From CAVTSA01 sp963790575 (GTDB lineage Bacteria > Chloroflexota > Dormibacteria > Dormibacterales > Dormibacteraceae): a stretch of 64,000 nt of DNA. The DNA lies in assembly GCA_963790575.1 (NCBI GenBank), contig CAWBPD010000034.1, forward strand, positions 186,001-250,000. Direction: 5' to 3'. Below the pieces are notes generated by a model. The model did not search any database and was not told where the DNA came from. It saw nothing but the letters and a program-made list of their open reading frames with translations. The translations under genes and the position numbers were made by a program. Shown here in pieces: positions 34,454-43,277 of the stretch; within the stretch, counting starts at the first letter, position 1; every line of letters starts with the position of its first letter.

Positions 34454-36145
34454 ATGAGTTCGGAGCGGATGCCACAGATCGGCAGACGTGCCTTTCTGGG
34501 CGGAATGCTGGGCGTGGCGGGGATGGGCGCGCTGGCATCGTGCGGTGGCACCGGCGCCAGCACGGTGGCTTCCTGCGTCTCAAACTTGAAGTTCCCTTCG
34601 GAACCGCCATCGTCGCGGCCGGGGCTGGTGGTCTCCAAGGTCGCCAATGTCGGCCCGGCCTGGACGGAGTATCCCAAGCCCTACGTGTCCGTGCCCGAGC
34701 CTCCGGGCAAGGGCGGGACCGTGACGACGTTCCAGATTCTGTTCTCGTCGCCGCCACCAGCGCTGAATAGCAATCCCTGGTGGCAGGAGTTCAACAAGCG
34801 CCTCAATGTCACCTGGCAGCCGACACTTGCCGACTCGCCTGACTATGCCGCCAAGCTGCTGACGTTGGCGGCCAGTGGCACCTTTCCCGATATCACCTAC
34901 ATCAACTTCAACCAGAACGGTCTCTACAACGGGGCCGCATTCATGAAGTTCATCTCGGAAGGGGCCTTCCACGACCTCACTCCCTATCTCACCGGCAACG
35001 CGCTCAAGAAGTTCCCGAACCTGGCCGGACTGCCCCCGATCACCTGGAAGGGATCGTCCTTCGAGGGCAAGATCTATGGCTGCCCCTACCCGATTCAGGC
35101 TGTCAACGGCCAGATCGGCATGTATCGCAAGGACTGGGCGCAGAAGCTCGGCGTCGACAACCCGAAGAACGCCGACGAGGTCGCCCGCATGTTCGAGGCC
35201 TTCACCCATGAGGACCCCAACGGCAACGGGAGCAAGACCTGGGGTATCGACACGCCGCGCCAGACCATGTGGAACGGGATGTTCCGGGTCCCCAACAACT
35301 GGCGCCTCAACAAGAACGGCTCGCTGACCAAGGACTTTGAGACCCCGGAGTGGGAGGCCGCCACCAATTGGGCCCGGAATCTGTGGCAGAAGGGCGTGTT
35401 CTATCCCGACGCGCTGACACTCACCCTGAACGAGGAGGAGAGCCTCATCGAGTCCGGCAAGACGGGCTTCTTCACCCAGGGTGGCTGGGGCTTCTTCGGC
35501 AACCAGCCGGGCACCATGTACAGCCTCGCGAAGCAGAACAACCCGGTCGCGAACTGCGCGCCCTGGATTCCGCCCGGCCATGACGGCGGCAAGGCGGCGC
35601 AGTGGCTGGGATCGGCGTCGTACGGGTTCGGAGCGATCCCGTCCACCATCAAGGACGAAAAACGGATCCTCGAACTCATCGGCCTCATGAACTACATTTC
35701 TGCTCCCTTCGGCAGTGACGAGTTCACCTTCATCTACCACGGTATCGAAGGCCAGATGTACAACATGGTCAATGGAGCGCCGGTAAGCGTCACCAACGGC
35801 AATCAGAACTGGGCCAACGGTCTCAACTATCTCTGCGGCCAGACCGAGATCAACTATTTCTACGCGAATCAACCTGGCTTCGCGCAGACCATTCAAGGTA
35901 TCCAGGAGGAGGAGGTCAAGACCGCGGTTACGGACCCGACGCTGAACCTCTACTCGCCGACCTGGGTACAGCAGGGCGCGAACCTGATCACCCTTCAGCA
36001 GGATGCTTACAACAGCATCCTGTCCGGAAACAAACCGATGTCGTATTTGAAGACAGCGATCAGTGACTGGAAGTCCCAGGGGGGTGACAAGGCACGCAAG
36101 GAGTTCGAACAGGCCCTTCAGAAGTGTGGTAAGTCCAGCGCCTGA
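34454..36145 (+). CDS. Extracellular solute-binding lipoprotein (LplA/YtcQ-type), Tat signal, copy 1
   Basis: 563 residues. The N-terminus GRRAFLGGMLGVAGMGALASC combines a twin-arginine motif with a lipobox (LASC), so it should be exported by Tat and lipidated. The long size and FEAFTHEDPNGNGSKTWGID fit the large YtcQ/LplA group that binds oligosaccharides in relatives. A paralogue is encoded at 50.0-51.7 kb. It has a good GGAGGTGG site. A strong hairpin follows the stop. Confidence 0.92.
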   Translation: MSSERMPQIGRRAFLGGMLGVAGMGALASCGGTGASTVASCVSNLKFPSEPPSSRPGLVVSKVANVGPAWTEYPKPYVSVPEPPGKGGTVTTFQILFSSPPPALNSNPWWQEFNKRLNVTWQPTLADSPDYAAKLLTLAASGTFPDITYINFNQNGLYNGAAFMKFISEGAFHDLTPYLTGNALKKFPNLAGLPPITWKGSSFEGKIYGCPYPIQAVNGQIGMYRKDWAQKLGVDNPKNADEVARMFEAFTHEDPNGNGSKTWGIDTPRQTMWNGMFRVPNNWRLNKNGSLTKDFETPEWEAATNWARNLWQKGVFYPDALTLTLNEEESLIESGKTGFFTQGGWGFFGNQPGTMYSLAKQNNPVANCAPWIPPGHDGGKAAQWLGSASYGFGAIPSTIKDEKRILELIGLMNYISAPFGSDEFTFIYHGIEGQMYNMVNGAPVSVTNGNQNWANGLNYLCGQTEINYFYANQPGFAQTIQGIQEEEVKTAVTDPTLNLYSPTWVQQGANLITLQQDAYNSILSGNKPMSYLKTAISDWKSQGGDKARKEFEQALQKCGKSSA

Positions 36146-36152
36146 CGCCGAG

Positions 36153-36180
36153 GCGGGTCAAGGCGGTGGCCTTGACCCGC
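36153..36180. terminator. Bidirectional hairpin between binding-protein gene and ftsI
   Basis: A perfect 12-bp stem, GCGGGTCAAGGC and GCCTTGACCCGC, with loop GGTG in the 45-nt gap between convergent genes. No U-run. It marks the right border of the island against the dcw cluster. Confidence 0.7.
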
Positions 36181-36190
36181 TGGTCGGATT

Positions 36191-37969
36191 TCAGTTGGGC
36201 TGCGGGGGCAGGTTCTCGGGGGTGATGTGCTCGTCGATGATGAGCTGCTGGGCGAGCGCCTTCCACTGAGGCGCGGTCGCCTCGTCGGCCTCGTCGGAGG
36301 CCACCGACCCGTTCTGCGGGTCCTTCAGCATCATCAGCATCGTGAACCGCGGATTCTGCGAGGGGATGAAGCCCGCGAACGAGGCCCAGAAGTCGGTGGG
36401 CGAATACTTCCCGTTGACGGGGATCTGGGAGGTCCCCGTCTTCCCCGACATGTCGTACTGGAACCCGGGAATGCGGGAAAGACGGCCCTCACCGTACTGA
36501 TCGACTGACCGCATCATGGTCTTCATCTCGTCGGCGGTCTGCGCCGTCACCGCCCGGTGGCTGGCGTAGCTCTGCGCGGCGCCACCGATCGACCGCACCA
36601 GGTGAGGTTGGACGTAGACGCCGCCGTTGGCGATGGTGTTGATCGCCGCGGCCATCTGGACCAGGGTCACGTCGATGCCCTCCCCGTACGCGGCCGTGGC
36701 TTCCTGGACACCGCTCAGCTTGGGGAGGGGGACGTTCTGCTCGCCGGCCACCCCCACGTCGGTCGGCTTGCCGAATCCGAACGCTTGCAGGTAGTGGAGG
36801 AAGTTGGCCGACCCCTCCGCCTGCTGAGCATGGACGGCACCCACGTTCAGCGACTGCTCGAGCACCCTGGTGTAGCTGACGGTGCCCCAGGCGGCGTTGT
36901 TCCAGTCGTTGAGCTGCTGCCCGTCGACCACGATGTAGCCGGGGTCGTCGATCGTCGTCTGCGGCGTGATCGCGCCCGAGTTGAGGGCACCGGCCAGCGT
37001 CACCACCTTCATCACCGAGCCCGGTTCGTAGACGCTGCCCGCGATCGGATCACTGAGCTCCTGGGACGGCGTGGTGGCGAAGTGATTGGCGTTGAAGCTA
37101 GGATCGCTCGCCCAGCCCAGCACGCCACCGGTCTGGGTGTCGAGGATGACCACGCTCCCCTGCTGCGCGTGGTTGGCGGCGACCGCGGCCTGAATCGCCT
37201 GCTCCGCCTGGTACTGGATGTGGGCGTCGACGGTGAGCGTCATGTTTTCGCCCTGCTCGGGGTTCATCTTCGACTCGGTGGTGGCCGGGATCAGGTTGCC
37301 GGAGGAGTCCTTGTACAGCTTCTCCCAGCCGTTGCGGCCGCCGAGCTGCTGGTTGTAATAGCCCTCCAGCCCGGCCACGCCGACACCCGCGTAATTCACG
37401 AAACCGAGGAACTGAGCACCCAGGGTGGCGCCGGCCTCGCCGCCGGGAAGGTAGGTGCGCTCCGGCTGCGCCTCCAAGTTCACGCCGTCGCCGGCCAGCC
37501 CCATGGCCTGGATCCGGGTCGCCGTCTGCTGCGAGACGCGCTTGGCCAAATAGGCGTACCTCACCTTCTGCTGGTAGAGGCGCATCACCTGCTCGGGCTG
37601 GATCTTGAGGGCCGAGGCCAGGCCCTGGGCCGCCGTCTCCTCGTCCGCGTGCGTCAGCACCTGGGGCGGCGAGAGGGCGACGTTGTAGACGGTGGTGTCG
37701 AGCGCCAGCGGCGTCCCCTGTGAGTCGTAGATGATGCCGCGGCGGGCGAGGATCTGCACCGTCGTCGCTCCTTGCGCTTGGGCTTCCGCGCTCAGGAACG
37801 AGTGTTCGGCGACCTGCCAGTACACCAGGTGCACCCAGAAGAGCGATGCCACCATGACGACGACCGCCATCATCCAGAGCGGGCGCGCCCGCGGGATCCC
37901 CACCCGGCGCTGCCGCCGGGGGGCTCGGCGTACCCCGAACCCACGTGCCGTCTGGTGCCGGACCGCCAC
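36191..37969 (-). CDS. ftsI: Penicillin-binding protein, FtsI/PBP2-type transpeptidase
   Basis: Divisome peptidoglycan transpeptidase. 592 residues: cytoplasmic basic N-terminus, one membrane helix (about 31-52), PBP dimerization domain (RRGIIYDSQGTPLALDTTVY), then the transpeptidase domain with SVMK (Ser318, Lys321), SLN (about 367) and KTGTS (about 507). No PASTA repeats follow. GTG start lies directly after the ftsL TAG. Downstream, where murE is expected, comes the island in opposite orientation. Confidence 0.96.
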   Translation of the reverse strand: MAVRHQTARGFGVRRAPRRQRRVGIPRARPLWMMAVVVMVASLFWVHLVYWQVAEHSFLSAEAQAQGATTVQILARRGIIYDSQGTPLALDTTVYNVALSPPQVLTHADEETAAQGLASALKIQPEQVMRLYQQKVRYAYLAKRVSQQTATRIQAMGLAGDGVNLEAQPERTYLPGGEAGATLGAQFLGFVNYAGVGVAGLEGYYNQQLGGRNGWEKLYKDSSGNLIPATTESKMNPEQGENMTLTVDAHIQYQAEQAIQAAVAANHAQQGSVVILDTQTGGVLGWASDPSFNANHFATTPSQELSDPIAGSVYEPGSVMKVVTLAGALNSGAITPQTTIDDPGYIVVDGQQLNDWNNAAWGTVSYTRVLEQSLNVGAVHAQQAEGSANFLHYLQAFGFGKPTDVGVAGEQNVPLPKLSGVQEATAAYGEGIDVTLVQMAAAINTIANGGVYVQPHLVRSIGGAAQSYASHRAVTAQTADEMKTMMRSVDQYGEGRLSRIPGFQYDMSGKTGTSQIPVNGKYSPTDFWASFAGFIPSQNPRFTMLMMLKDPQNGSVASDEADEATAPQWKALAQQLIIDEHITPENLPPQPN

Positions 37970-38509
37970 CTAGCCTGCCTCCCCGTGCCCAGCGGAGGAC
38001 ACGGCCCGGCTGAGCTCGGCCGTGACCGCGCCCAGCAGTTGCCGCCAGGCCGGCGTGGTGTTGGCGGGCGCCTGGCCGATGGACGCGTTGACGTCGAAGG
38101 TGGCCGGCTGGTAGGCGACCGAACTCCAGCTGGTCGGGGCCGTCATCCCTTCTTTCTGCGCCGCCACCGCCACCCTGGCCGGCGTGTGGAGCATGGACTC
38201 CTGGTAGCTCAGCTCCTGCTGCTGCTCTTGGAGCTGCTGCTGCTGCGTCTGCAGGGTGTCCAGCTGATAGGAGAGCGTGGTGGTCGTGGCCGAGACGGTG
38301 AGGTAGGCGACCGTGACCAGGATGGTCGCCACCGCAAGGACATAGACCTTGGCGAAGACGCCCAGGCGGAGGCGGACGGCGTCGACATGGGCCGCGATGC
38401 GGAGCAGGGCGGGACGCGCGCTGCGCCGCCTGCGCGTGGGCGCGGCCGGTTGACCGCGGGTCCGGAGACCGGCCTGCCGGCGCTGGGTGAGTATGCGGGT
38501 TGTAACCAA
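37970..38509 (-). CDS. ftsL: FtsL-like septum formation protein
   Basis: 179 residues. Basic cytoplasmic N-terminus, one membrane helix (about 53-75, VYVLAVATILVTVAYLTV), then a Gln-rich coiled coil (LQTQQQQLQEQQQELSYQES) and a periplasmic tail of about 75 residues. Assigned from topology and from position between rsmH and ftsI; FtsL sequences are poorly conserved. The GTG of ftsI follows immediately. Confidence 0.8.
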   Translation of the reverse strand: MVTTRILTQRRQAGLRTRGQPAAPTRRRRSARPALLRIAAHVDAVRLRLGVFAKVYVLAVATILVTVAYLTVSATTTTLSYQLDTLQTQQQQLQEQQQELSYQESMLHTPARVAVAAQKEGMTAPTSWSSVAYQPATFDVNASIGQAPANTTPAWRQLLGAVTAELSRAVSSAGHGEAG

Positions 38510-38553
38510 AGGAAGAGGGCCTCGTGAGACGGTGTTGGGACGTGGGCAGGGGG

Positions 38554-39468
38554 TTAGCTGGAGAGCCGCTCCGCGGCCCGCAGACGGGCCGAGCGGCTTC
38601 GGGGATTGGCCGCGATCTCCTCCTCAGCGGGTTGGATCGGCTTGCGGGTCAGGATCCGGAGCCGGCGGTGATGACCGCAGGTGCACTGAGGCGACTCCGG
38701 CGGGCAGATGCAGTCCCGGGTCTCTTCCCGGAAGCGTCGCTTGACGATGCCGTCCTCCAGGGAGTGGAACGAGATGACGGCGATCCGGCCGCCGGGGGCG
38801 AGCCGGTCGATCGCTCCCCGCAGCCCGCGCTCCAGGTTCCGGAGCTCGTCGTTGACCTCGATCCGCAGCGCCTGGAAGGTCCTGGTGGCGGGGTCGATGC
38901 CCCTCGGCCAGGCGCCCCGCGGGATGGCCCCGGCGACCACCTCGCGGAGCTCACCGGTGCGCCGCAGCGGCCGCCGCTCGACGATGCGACGAGCGATCCG
39001 CCGCGACCAGCGCTCCTCGCCATAACGCCAGATCAGATCTGCGAGCTCCTCCTCGCGCAGCCCGTTGACGAGGTCGGCGGCGGTCGCGGGGTCTTGCGGA
39101 CTGAGGCGCATGTCGAGGGGACCGTCGATGCGAAAGCTGAGCCCGCGCTCCGGATCGTCCAGCTGGTCGCTGGAGATGCCGAGGTCGAGGAGGACCCCGT
39201 CCGCGGAGACGATGCCCAGGCGGTCGAGGATCGCGGGCAGGTCGGCGAAGTTGCCCTCGACCAGCGAGAGCCGGGGGTCCCCGATCTCGCGCGCGCGGGC
39301 GACCGCCGATGGATCCCGATCGATGCCGACCAGACGGCCCCGCTCCCCCAACTTCGAAAGCACCAGACGCGCGTGGCCGGCGGCGCCGAGCGTGCCGTCG
39401 ACGAACGTCTCGCCCGGCGCCGGTGCCAGGAGATCTATGGCCGGTTGTGAAAGTACGGAGTGATGCAC
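38554..39468 (-). CDS. rsmH: 16S rRNA (cytosine-1402-N4)-methyltransferase RsmH
   Basis: SAM-dependent methylation of C1402 in the ribosomal P site. 304 residues. Start GTG (HHSVLSQPAIDLL). SAM site: FVDGTLGAAGHARLVLSKLG; further FAD-independent blocks GVLLDLGISSDQLDDPERGL, ALRIEVNDELRNLERGL and ISFHSLEDGIVKRRFRE. The Cys/His cluster CICPPESPQCTCGHH is typical of RsmH. It follows mraZ after 12 nt. Confidence 0.97.
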   Translation of the reverse strand: MHHSVLSQPAIDLLAPAPGETFVDGTLGAAGHARLVLSKLGERGRLVGIDRDPSAVARAREIGDPRLSLVEGNFADLPAILDRLGIVSADGVLLDLGISSDQLDDPERGLSFRIDGPLDMRLSPQDPATAADLVNGLREEELADLIWRYGEERWSRRIARRIVERRPLRRTGELREVVAGAIPRGAWPRGIDPATRTFQALRIEVNDELRNLERGLRGAIDRLAPGGRIAVISFHSLEDGIVKRRFREETRDCICPPESPQCTCGHHRRLRILTRKPIQPAEEEIAANPRSRSARLRAAERLSS

Positions 39469-39480
39469 CGAGAGGCGAAT

Positions 39481-39912
39481 CTACAGTGCCTGGTTGGCTT
39501 GTTCAGCGAGGTCGGTGTAGCGGCCGAGAGCGTCGTCGGAGTAGCTGCTCCAGCGGTCCTCGGCCCAGATTTCGGCGGTCTGGCCGTTCCCGATCACGAC
39601 CGCCGTCGAGCGGGGGTCGATCCCCGCCAGCCGGCGCTGTTCCTGAGACAGGCTCACTCTGCCCTGCTGATCGAACTCGCACGCGACCGCGCTCGCGAAC
39701 AGAATCCGGGAGAGCGCCCGCAAGTCCCGCGAGAGGAAGGGATCGTTCAGGCGGTCCGAGATCGCCTGCCACTGCTGCGGCGGGTAGATGGTGAGCGTCG
39801 AGTCCTGCCCGATGGAGATGAAGGTCCCCTCTGGCAGCTGACGCCGAAAGGCGGCCGGAATCGCCAGTCTGCCTTTCTCGTCCACTCGAACCCGGTGTGT
39901 GCCGGCCAGCAT
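39481..39912 (-). CDS. mraZ: Transcriptional regulator MraZ
   Basis: 143 residues with two AbrB-like MraZ domains: THRVRVDEKGRLAIPAAFRR and CEFDQQGRVSLSQEQRRLAG. MraZ represses the dcw operon through repeats in its own promoter; such repeats are seen just upstream. First gene of the cluster. Confidence 0.97.
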   Translation of the reverse strand: MLAGTHRVRVDEKGRLAIPAAFRRQLPEGTFISIGQDSTLTIYPPQQWQAISDRLNDPFLSRDLRALSRILFASAVACEFDQQGRVSLSQEQRRLAGIDPRSTAVVIGNGQTAEIWAEDRWSSYSDDALGRYTDLAEQANQAL

Positions 39913-40071
39913 CCATGTCTACCGTCGAACCGGAGGTGTGGGGACCGTCGTCCGGCCCCCGGCCGCGGGGAGAAGTGGCAGGCAAGGTCTCTGCTGCGAC
40001 GTTTGCTGCGTTGGGTGGTGAAACGTGCTGTTCTGGGCGTTCCGAGTCGGGTGCTGGATCGTTGCTGGGTT

Positions 40072-40150
40072 CACCACTTCTCCCCACAAATCACCGCGAT
40101 TCTCCACCACCATACCCCACAGATCACCACGTGTCAACACCTATCCCCAC
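40072..40150 (-). promoter_or_regulatory. dcw promoter with MraZ-box array
   Basis: On the minus strand: TTGACA (40137-40132), 17-nt spacer, TATGGT (40114-40109). Overlapping them are 6-nt boxes GTGGTG or GTGGGG at 40130, 40120 and 40110, and again at 40087 and 40077, each pair 10 nt apart, with a weaker GCGGTG at 40097 and another GTGGGG at 40150. One-helical-turn spacing is the hallmark of MraZ operators. The leader to mraZ is about 190 nt and shows no clear ORF. Confidence 0.85.
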
Positions 40151-40307
40151 CTGGTCGAGCCATGCGAACGACCCGACGACGCCCAGCACACAACATGTGG
40201 GGCCGAGTCTTGTGTGGACCAACCACATGAGGCGCTCGAGTCGGGGTGGGGAGAGCTGGGGATGAAGGTCCCGGCCGTGTCCTCCACCGATCCCCCGGGC
40301 GGGCCGA

Positions 40308-40313
40308 TATACT
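40308..40313 (+). promoter_or_regulatory. -10 box of the DUF4013 gene, leaderless
   Basis: TATACT ends 6 nt before the GTG start, so transcription should begin at or next to the start codon. No convincing -35 is visible. The 407-nt mraZ-DUF4013 gap holds this box and the dcw promoter; nothing else is evident. Confidence 0.5.
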
Positions 40314-40319
40314 CGCCGC

Positions 40320-41582
40320 GTGTTGAGCTTTGGCGACGCCTTCGGCTGGGCCTTCCGCGATCCGCAGTGGGGCCGGAAGCTGATCGTCCAGGGTCTGATC
40401 GGCTTGATCCCCATCGTCGGACAGATCGCTCTCTATGGATGGGCGATGCAGTGCGTCGACAACCTGCGCATGGGTCGCCAGGAGCTCCCCGAGCCTGGCT
40501 TCCCGCTGGGCCGCGGCGTCGACGTCTTTCTGCCGACTTTGGTGCTGGGGATCGTCGTCAGCATCATTCCGGTGATCCTGATCGCGATCGGGGAAACGGC
40601 GGTCGTGACCGCGGCCGAAACCGGCGGTTCGGGAGGCGGCGGGGCCCTGCTCGCCCTGGGCTATTTGCTCGCGTTCATCCTCGGTCTCGGGGCCGCGTTC
40701 GTATCCACCGCGCTGATCGCGGCGGCCTACGAGGGCGGGATGCGGGCCGCGTTCAACTACCCCGCTGTCATCCGGCGCGCGTTCCAGAATCCGGCCGCCT
40801 CCGCGCTCGGCATCGTCGCCACCTGGATCGGGGGCCTGGGCTCGATCCTTTGCGGGGTGGGCATCTTCCTGACCTACGCCTACGGCGAGTCGATCGTGGC
40901 CGGCCTGGTCACAACCTTCGTCTCAGGGGGCGTACCCGCGATCCCGGGCGGCTCAGGGTACGGACAGCCGGCGGGCTATCCCCCCTACGGGGCACAGCCC
41001 GCCTACCCGCAGCAGCCGGGAGCCTATGGCCAGCCGGGCGCGTACGGCCAACAACCGGCGCCCCCCTACGCCCAGCAACCCGGAGGCTATGGCCAGCAGC
41101 CAGGGTATGGACAGCCGCCGGCGCCGCCCTATGGCCAGCAGCCCGGTGGGTATGGCCGGCCGCCGGCACCCCCCTATGGCCAGCAGCCGGGTGGGTATGG
41201 GCAGGAGCCCGGGGGCTACTACGGCCAGCAGCCCGGCGGGTACGGACCGCCCCCCGCGCCGCCCTACGGCCAGCAACCCGGCGGATATGGTCAGCAACCC
41301 CCCGCCCCGTACGGCCAGCAGTCACCCGGGTATCCACCACCGGCCCCTTCCGGACCGTCGTATCCCGGAGCCCCCCAGTATCCGCCGCCCCAGCCGGGCT
41401 ATCAGCCCCCGCCGGGCGAGCCACAGCAGGGCGCGGGCCGGCAACCGCCGCAGGAGCAGCAGCCGCAGCAGCCGCCCGCCGACCCGTCGCACCAGTGGCC
41501 ACCACGCGAGCAGGGCAACGACGAACCGACGACCAAGTTCGGCACCCCGCCCCCACCCCCCGACGAATCTACCAATCAGTAG
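40320..41582 (+). CDS. DUF4013-like membrane protein with Gly/Pro/Tyr/Gln repeat tail
   Basis: 420 residues. The first 200 form a multi-helix membrane domain (FGWAFRDPQWGRKLIVQGLI, GRGVDVFLPTLVLGIVVSII, AAYEGGMRAAFNYPAVIRRAF) like DUF4013. From about residue 208 the protein is low-complexity, with many YGQQPGGYG and APPYGQQPGG units, ending in a Pro/Gln-rich acidic tail. Such tails resemble phase-separating or wall-associated segments; function is unknown. Divergent from mraZ. Confidence 0.8.
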   Translation: MLSFGDAFGWAFRDPQWGRKLIVQGLIGLIPIVGQIALYGWAMQCVDNLRMGRQELPEPGFPLGRGVDVFLPTLVLGIVVSIIPVILIAIGETAVVTAAETGGSGGGGALLALGYLLAFILGLGAAFVSTALIAAAYEGGMRAAFNYPAVIRRAFQNPAASALGIVATWIGGLGSILCGVGIFLTYAYGESIVAGLVTTFVSGGVPAIPGGSGYGQPAGYPPYGAQPAYPQQPGAYGQPGAYGQQPAPPYAQQPGGYGQQPGYGQPPAPPYGQQPGGYGRPPAPPYGQQPGGYGQEPGGYYGQQPGGYGPPPAPPYGQQPGGYGQQPPAPYGQQSPGYPPPAPSGPSYPGAPQYPPPQPGYQPPPGEPQQGAGRQPPQEQQPQQPPADPSHQWPPREQGNDEPTTKFGTPPPPPDESTNQ

Positions 41583-41840
41583 GGGGCGGGCCGCACGTCA
41601 GGGGTGCGGCTGGACGCCCCGACGGATCTGGAACGCCTTCGTCCGCCGGCATCACCCCCGCTGGTGCACGTGCACCTCCGGGCCCTTCCTCGCCCGCATG
41701 ACCCCGCTGGTCGCCGTGGGGCGGGCCGCACCCCTGGCTTTCGCGTCGGGCGCCGTTTCGCTGCACCAGCGGGGACGGCGTGGTAGCACGGCCCGCGCGC
41801 TCGAAGCTACGCCCCTCTCAGCGGCAGGCCCGGGCTCCCC
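41583..41840. other. Non-coding gap with short GC repeats
   Basis: No gene is evident. The gap holds GGGCGGGCCGCAC twice (about 41585 and 41719) and inverted CACCCCCGCTGGTGCACG / CTGCACCAGCGGGG elements related to the GGTGCACCA repeat family. Confidence 0.4.
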
Positions 41841-42119
41841 CTATCGGACCGTGAACCCGCGCAGTCCCTGGGGTTCCTGCTCCTCCACCTCGACCCGGTC
41901 CACGCGGGAGGTGGCGGGTCCGGTACGGCAGAACCCAAGGAGACGCTCGACCGCTTCCTGAGGTCCCTCCAGGACCGCCTCCACGGTGCCGTCGGCGCGA
42001 TTTCGGATCCAGCCATCGACGCCGCCGGCCAGCGCGCGCTCGCGGGTGGCGTCCCGGAAGAAGACTCCTTGCACCCGGCCCGAGACGACGACCCTCCGGC
42101 GGACCCGACTGCCCGGCAC
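41841..42119 (-). CDS. acyP: Acylphosphatase
   Basis: 92 residues hydrolysing acyl phosphates. Signature VVVSGRVQGVFFRDATRERA with the catalytic Arg, followed by GVDGWIRNRADGTVEAVLEG with the catalytic Asn. Ends in the usual GFTVR-like strand. Stand-alone gene, divergent from the third PhyH gene. Confidence 0.95.
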   Translation of the reverse strand: MPGSRVRRRVVVSGRVQGVFFRDATRERALAGGVDGWIRNRADGTVEAVLEGPQEAVERLLGFCRTGPATSRVDRVEVEEQEPQGLRGFTVR

Positions 42120-42219
42120 GCCTCAAGGGTACGGTCACGGCCCACGCGGTACCTTGGGAGGCGGGAAGAAGCCGAACCCGGCCGGCGGCGGGTGGATCCA
42201 ACCGGAGGAGCGCAGTGCC

Positions 42220-43188
42220 ATGACCGACGTCATCGAACGATCCCCGACGCAGCAGCTTGACGAGCAGGGATACGTGGTGGTCGACGGTGTGCTGGATCCC
42301 GGGCTCGACCTGGCTCCGGTCCTGGATGAGTACGGGGCGGTGCTGGAACGGGCGGCGCAGGATCTGCTCGCCGAAGGGCTGGTGTCCAGCACCCACGACG
42401 ACCTGCCGTTCAAGGAGCGCTTGATCCAGCTCACCCGCGAGTCCGGCCGGAGCCTGAGCCGCTACTTCGACATCAGCCTGCCTCAGAGTGGCATCCGCTC
42501 CGACACTCCCATCCACACCGGTCCCGCGTGCTTCCGCGTCCTCACCAACGAGCGCCTCCTCGACCTCGCCGAGCAGTTCGTGGGGCCGGAAGTCTGTGTC
42601 AGCCCGGTAGGGCACGTGCGGATGAAGCTGCCCGAGCGGACGCTGGAGGCGGGCGGCGATGGCCTGATGGCGAAGATCCCCTGGCACCAGGACAACGGCG
42701 TGGTGCTGCCGGAGGCGGACGGGTCCCGGATCCTGACCGTCTGGCTTCCGATCAACGAGGCGACGATCGAGAACGGCTGCCTGCAGGTGATCCCCACCCC
42801 CCGGACTCAGGAGCTGATCGAGCACTGCCCCACCGGGCTGGGTGGCCCCCATATCCCCGACTCCTCCCTCCAGCGGCCGCCGGTCCCGCTCCCGATGCGG
42901 CCGGGGAGCGTCCTGTTCATGCACTCCCGCACCATCCACAGCTCCCTCGAGAACCAGACCACCGACCAGGTGCGGATCAGCATGGACCTGCGGTACCAGT
43001 CCCCGGACGAGCCGACCGGCCGGCCCATGTTCCCCTCGTTCATCGCCCGCTCCCGGTCGAATCCGGAGCGCGAGGTGCGGGATCCCGCGGTCTGGACGCG
43101 GATGTGGCTGGAAGCGAGGGCACGGCTCGCCCAGGACCGCCCCTCGGTGTTCAACCGCTGGGACCCGAACTCCCCCGCCTGCGCCTAG
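42220..43188 (+). CDS. PhyH-family Fe(II)/2-oxoglutarate dioxygenase, distant copy 3
   Basis: 322 residues from the ATG at 42220, with GGAGGAG 9 nt upstream. Triad: His156 and Asp158 (KIPWHQDNGVVLPEADG) and His240 (MHSRTIHSSLEN); Arg252 (DQVRISMDLRYQ) for 2-oxoglutarate. Also LPINEATIENGCLQVIPTP. Only family-level similarity to the two paralogous PhyH proteins here. Monocistronic; substrate unknown. Confidence 0.9.
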   Translation: MTDVIERSPTQQLDEQGYVVVDGVLDPGLDLAPVLDEYGAVLERAAQDLLAEGLVSSTHDDLPFKERLIQLTRESGRSLSRYFDISLPQSGIRSDTPIHTGPACFRVLTNERLLDLAEQFVGPEVCVSPVGHVRMKLPERTLEAGGDGLMAKIPWHQDNGVVLPEADGSRILTVWLPINEATIENGCLQVIPTPRTQELIEHCPTGLGGPHIPDSSLQRPPVPLPMRPGSVLFMHSRTIHSSLENQTTDQVRISMDLRYQSPDEPTGRPMFPSFIARSRSNPEREVRDPAVWTRMWLEARARLAQDRPSVFNRWDPNSPACA

Positions 43189-43245
43189 CTCCGGGAAGGC
43201 AGGGTCAGGTCCCACTGCTAGCAAAGGGACCTTATCCGGACCCAA

Positions 43246-43277
43246 ATGGGGTTGTGTTGCCGGCAGTGTAACCCCAT
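43246..43277. terminator. 16-bp hairpin between convergent genes
   Basis: ATGGGGTTGTGTTGCC and GGCAGTGTAACCCCAT pair along all 16 positions if four G-U pairs are allowed. It sits between the PhyH gene and the FUSC-ParB gene stops. Confidence 0.6.

Noticed and set aside
40025..41701. A 558-codon frame overlapping the DUF4013 gene
   Set aside because: Same strand, different frame, no motifs; the DUF4013 frame has membrane helices and regular repeats.
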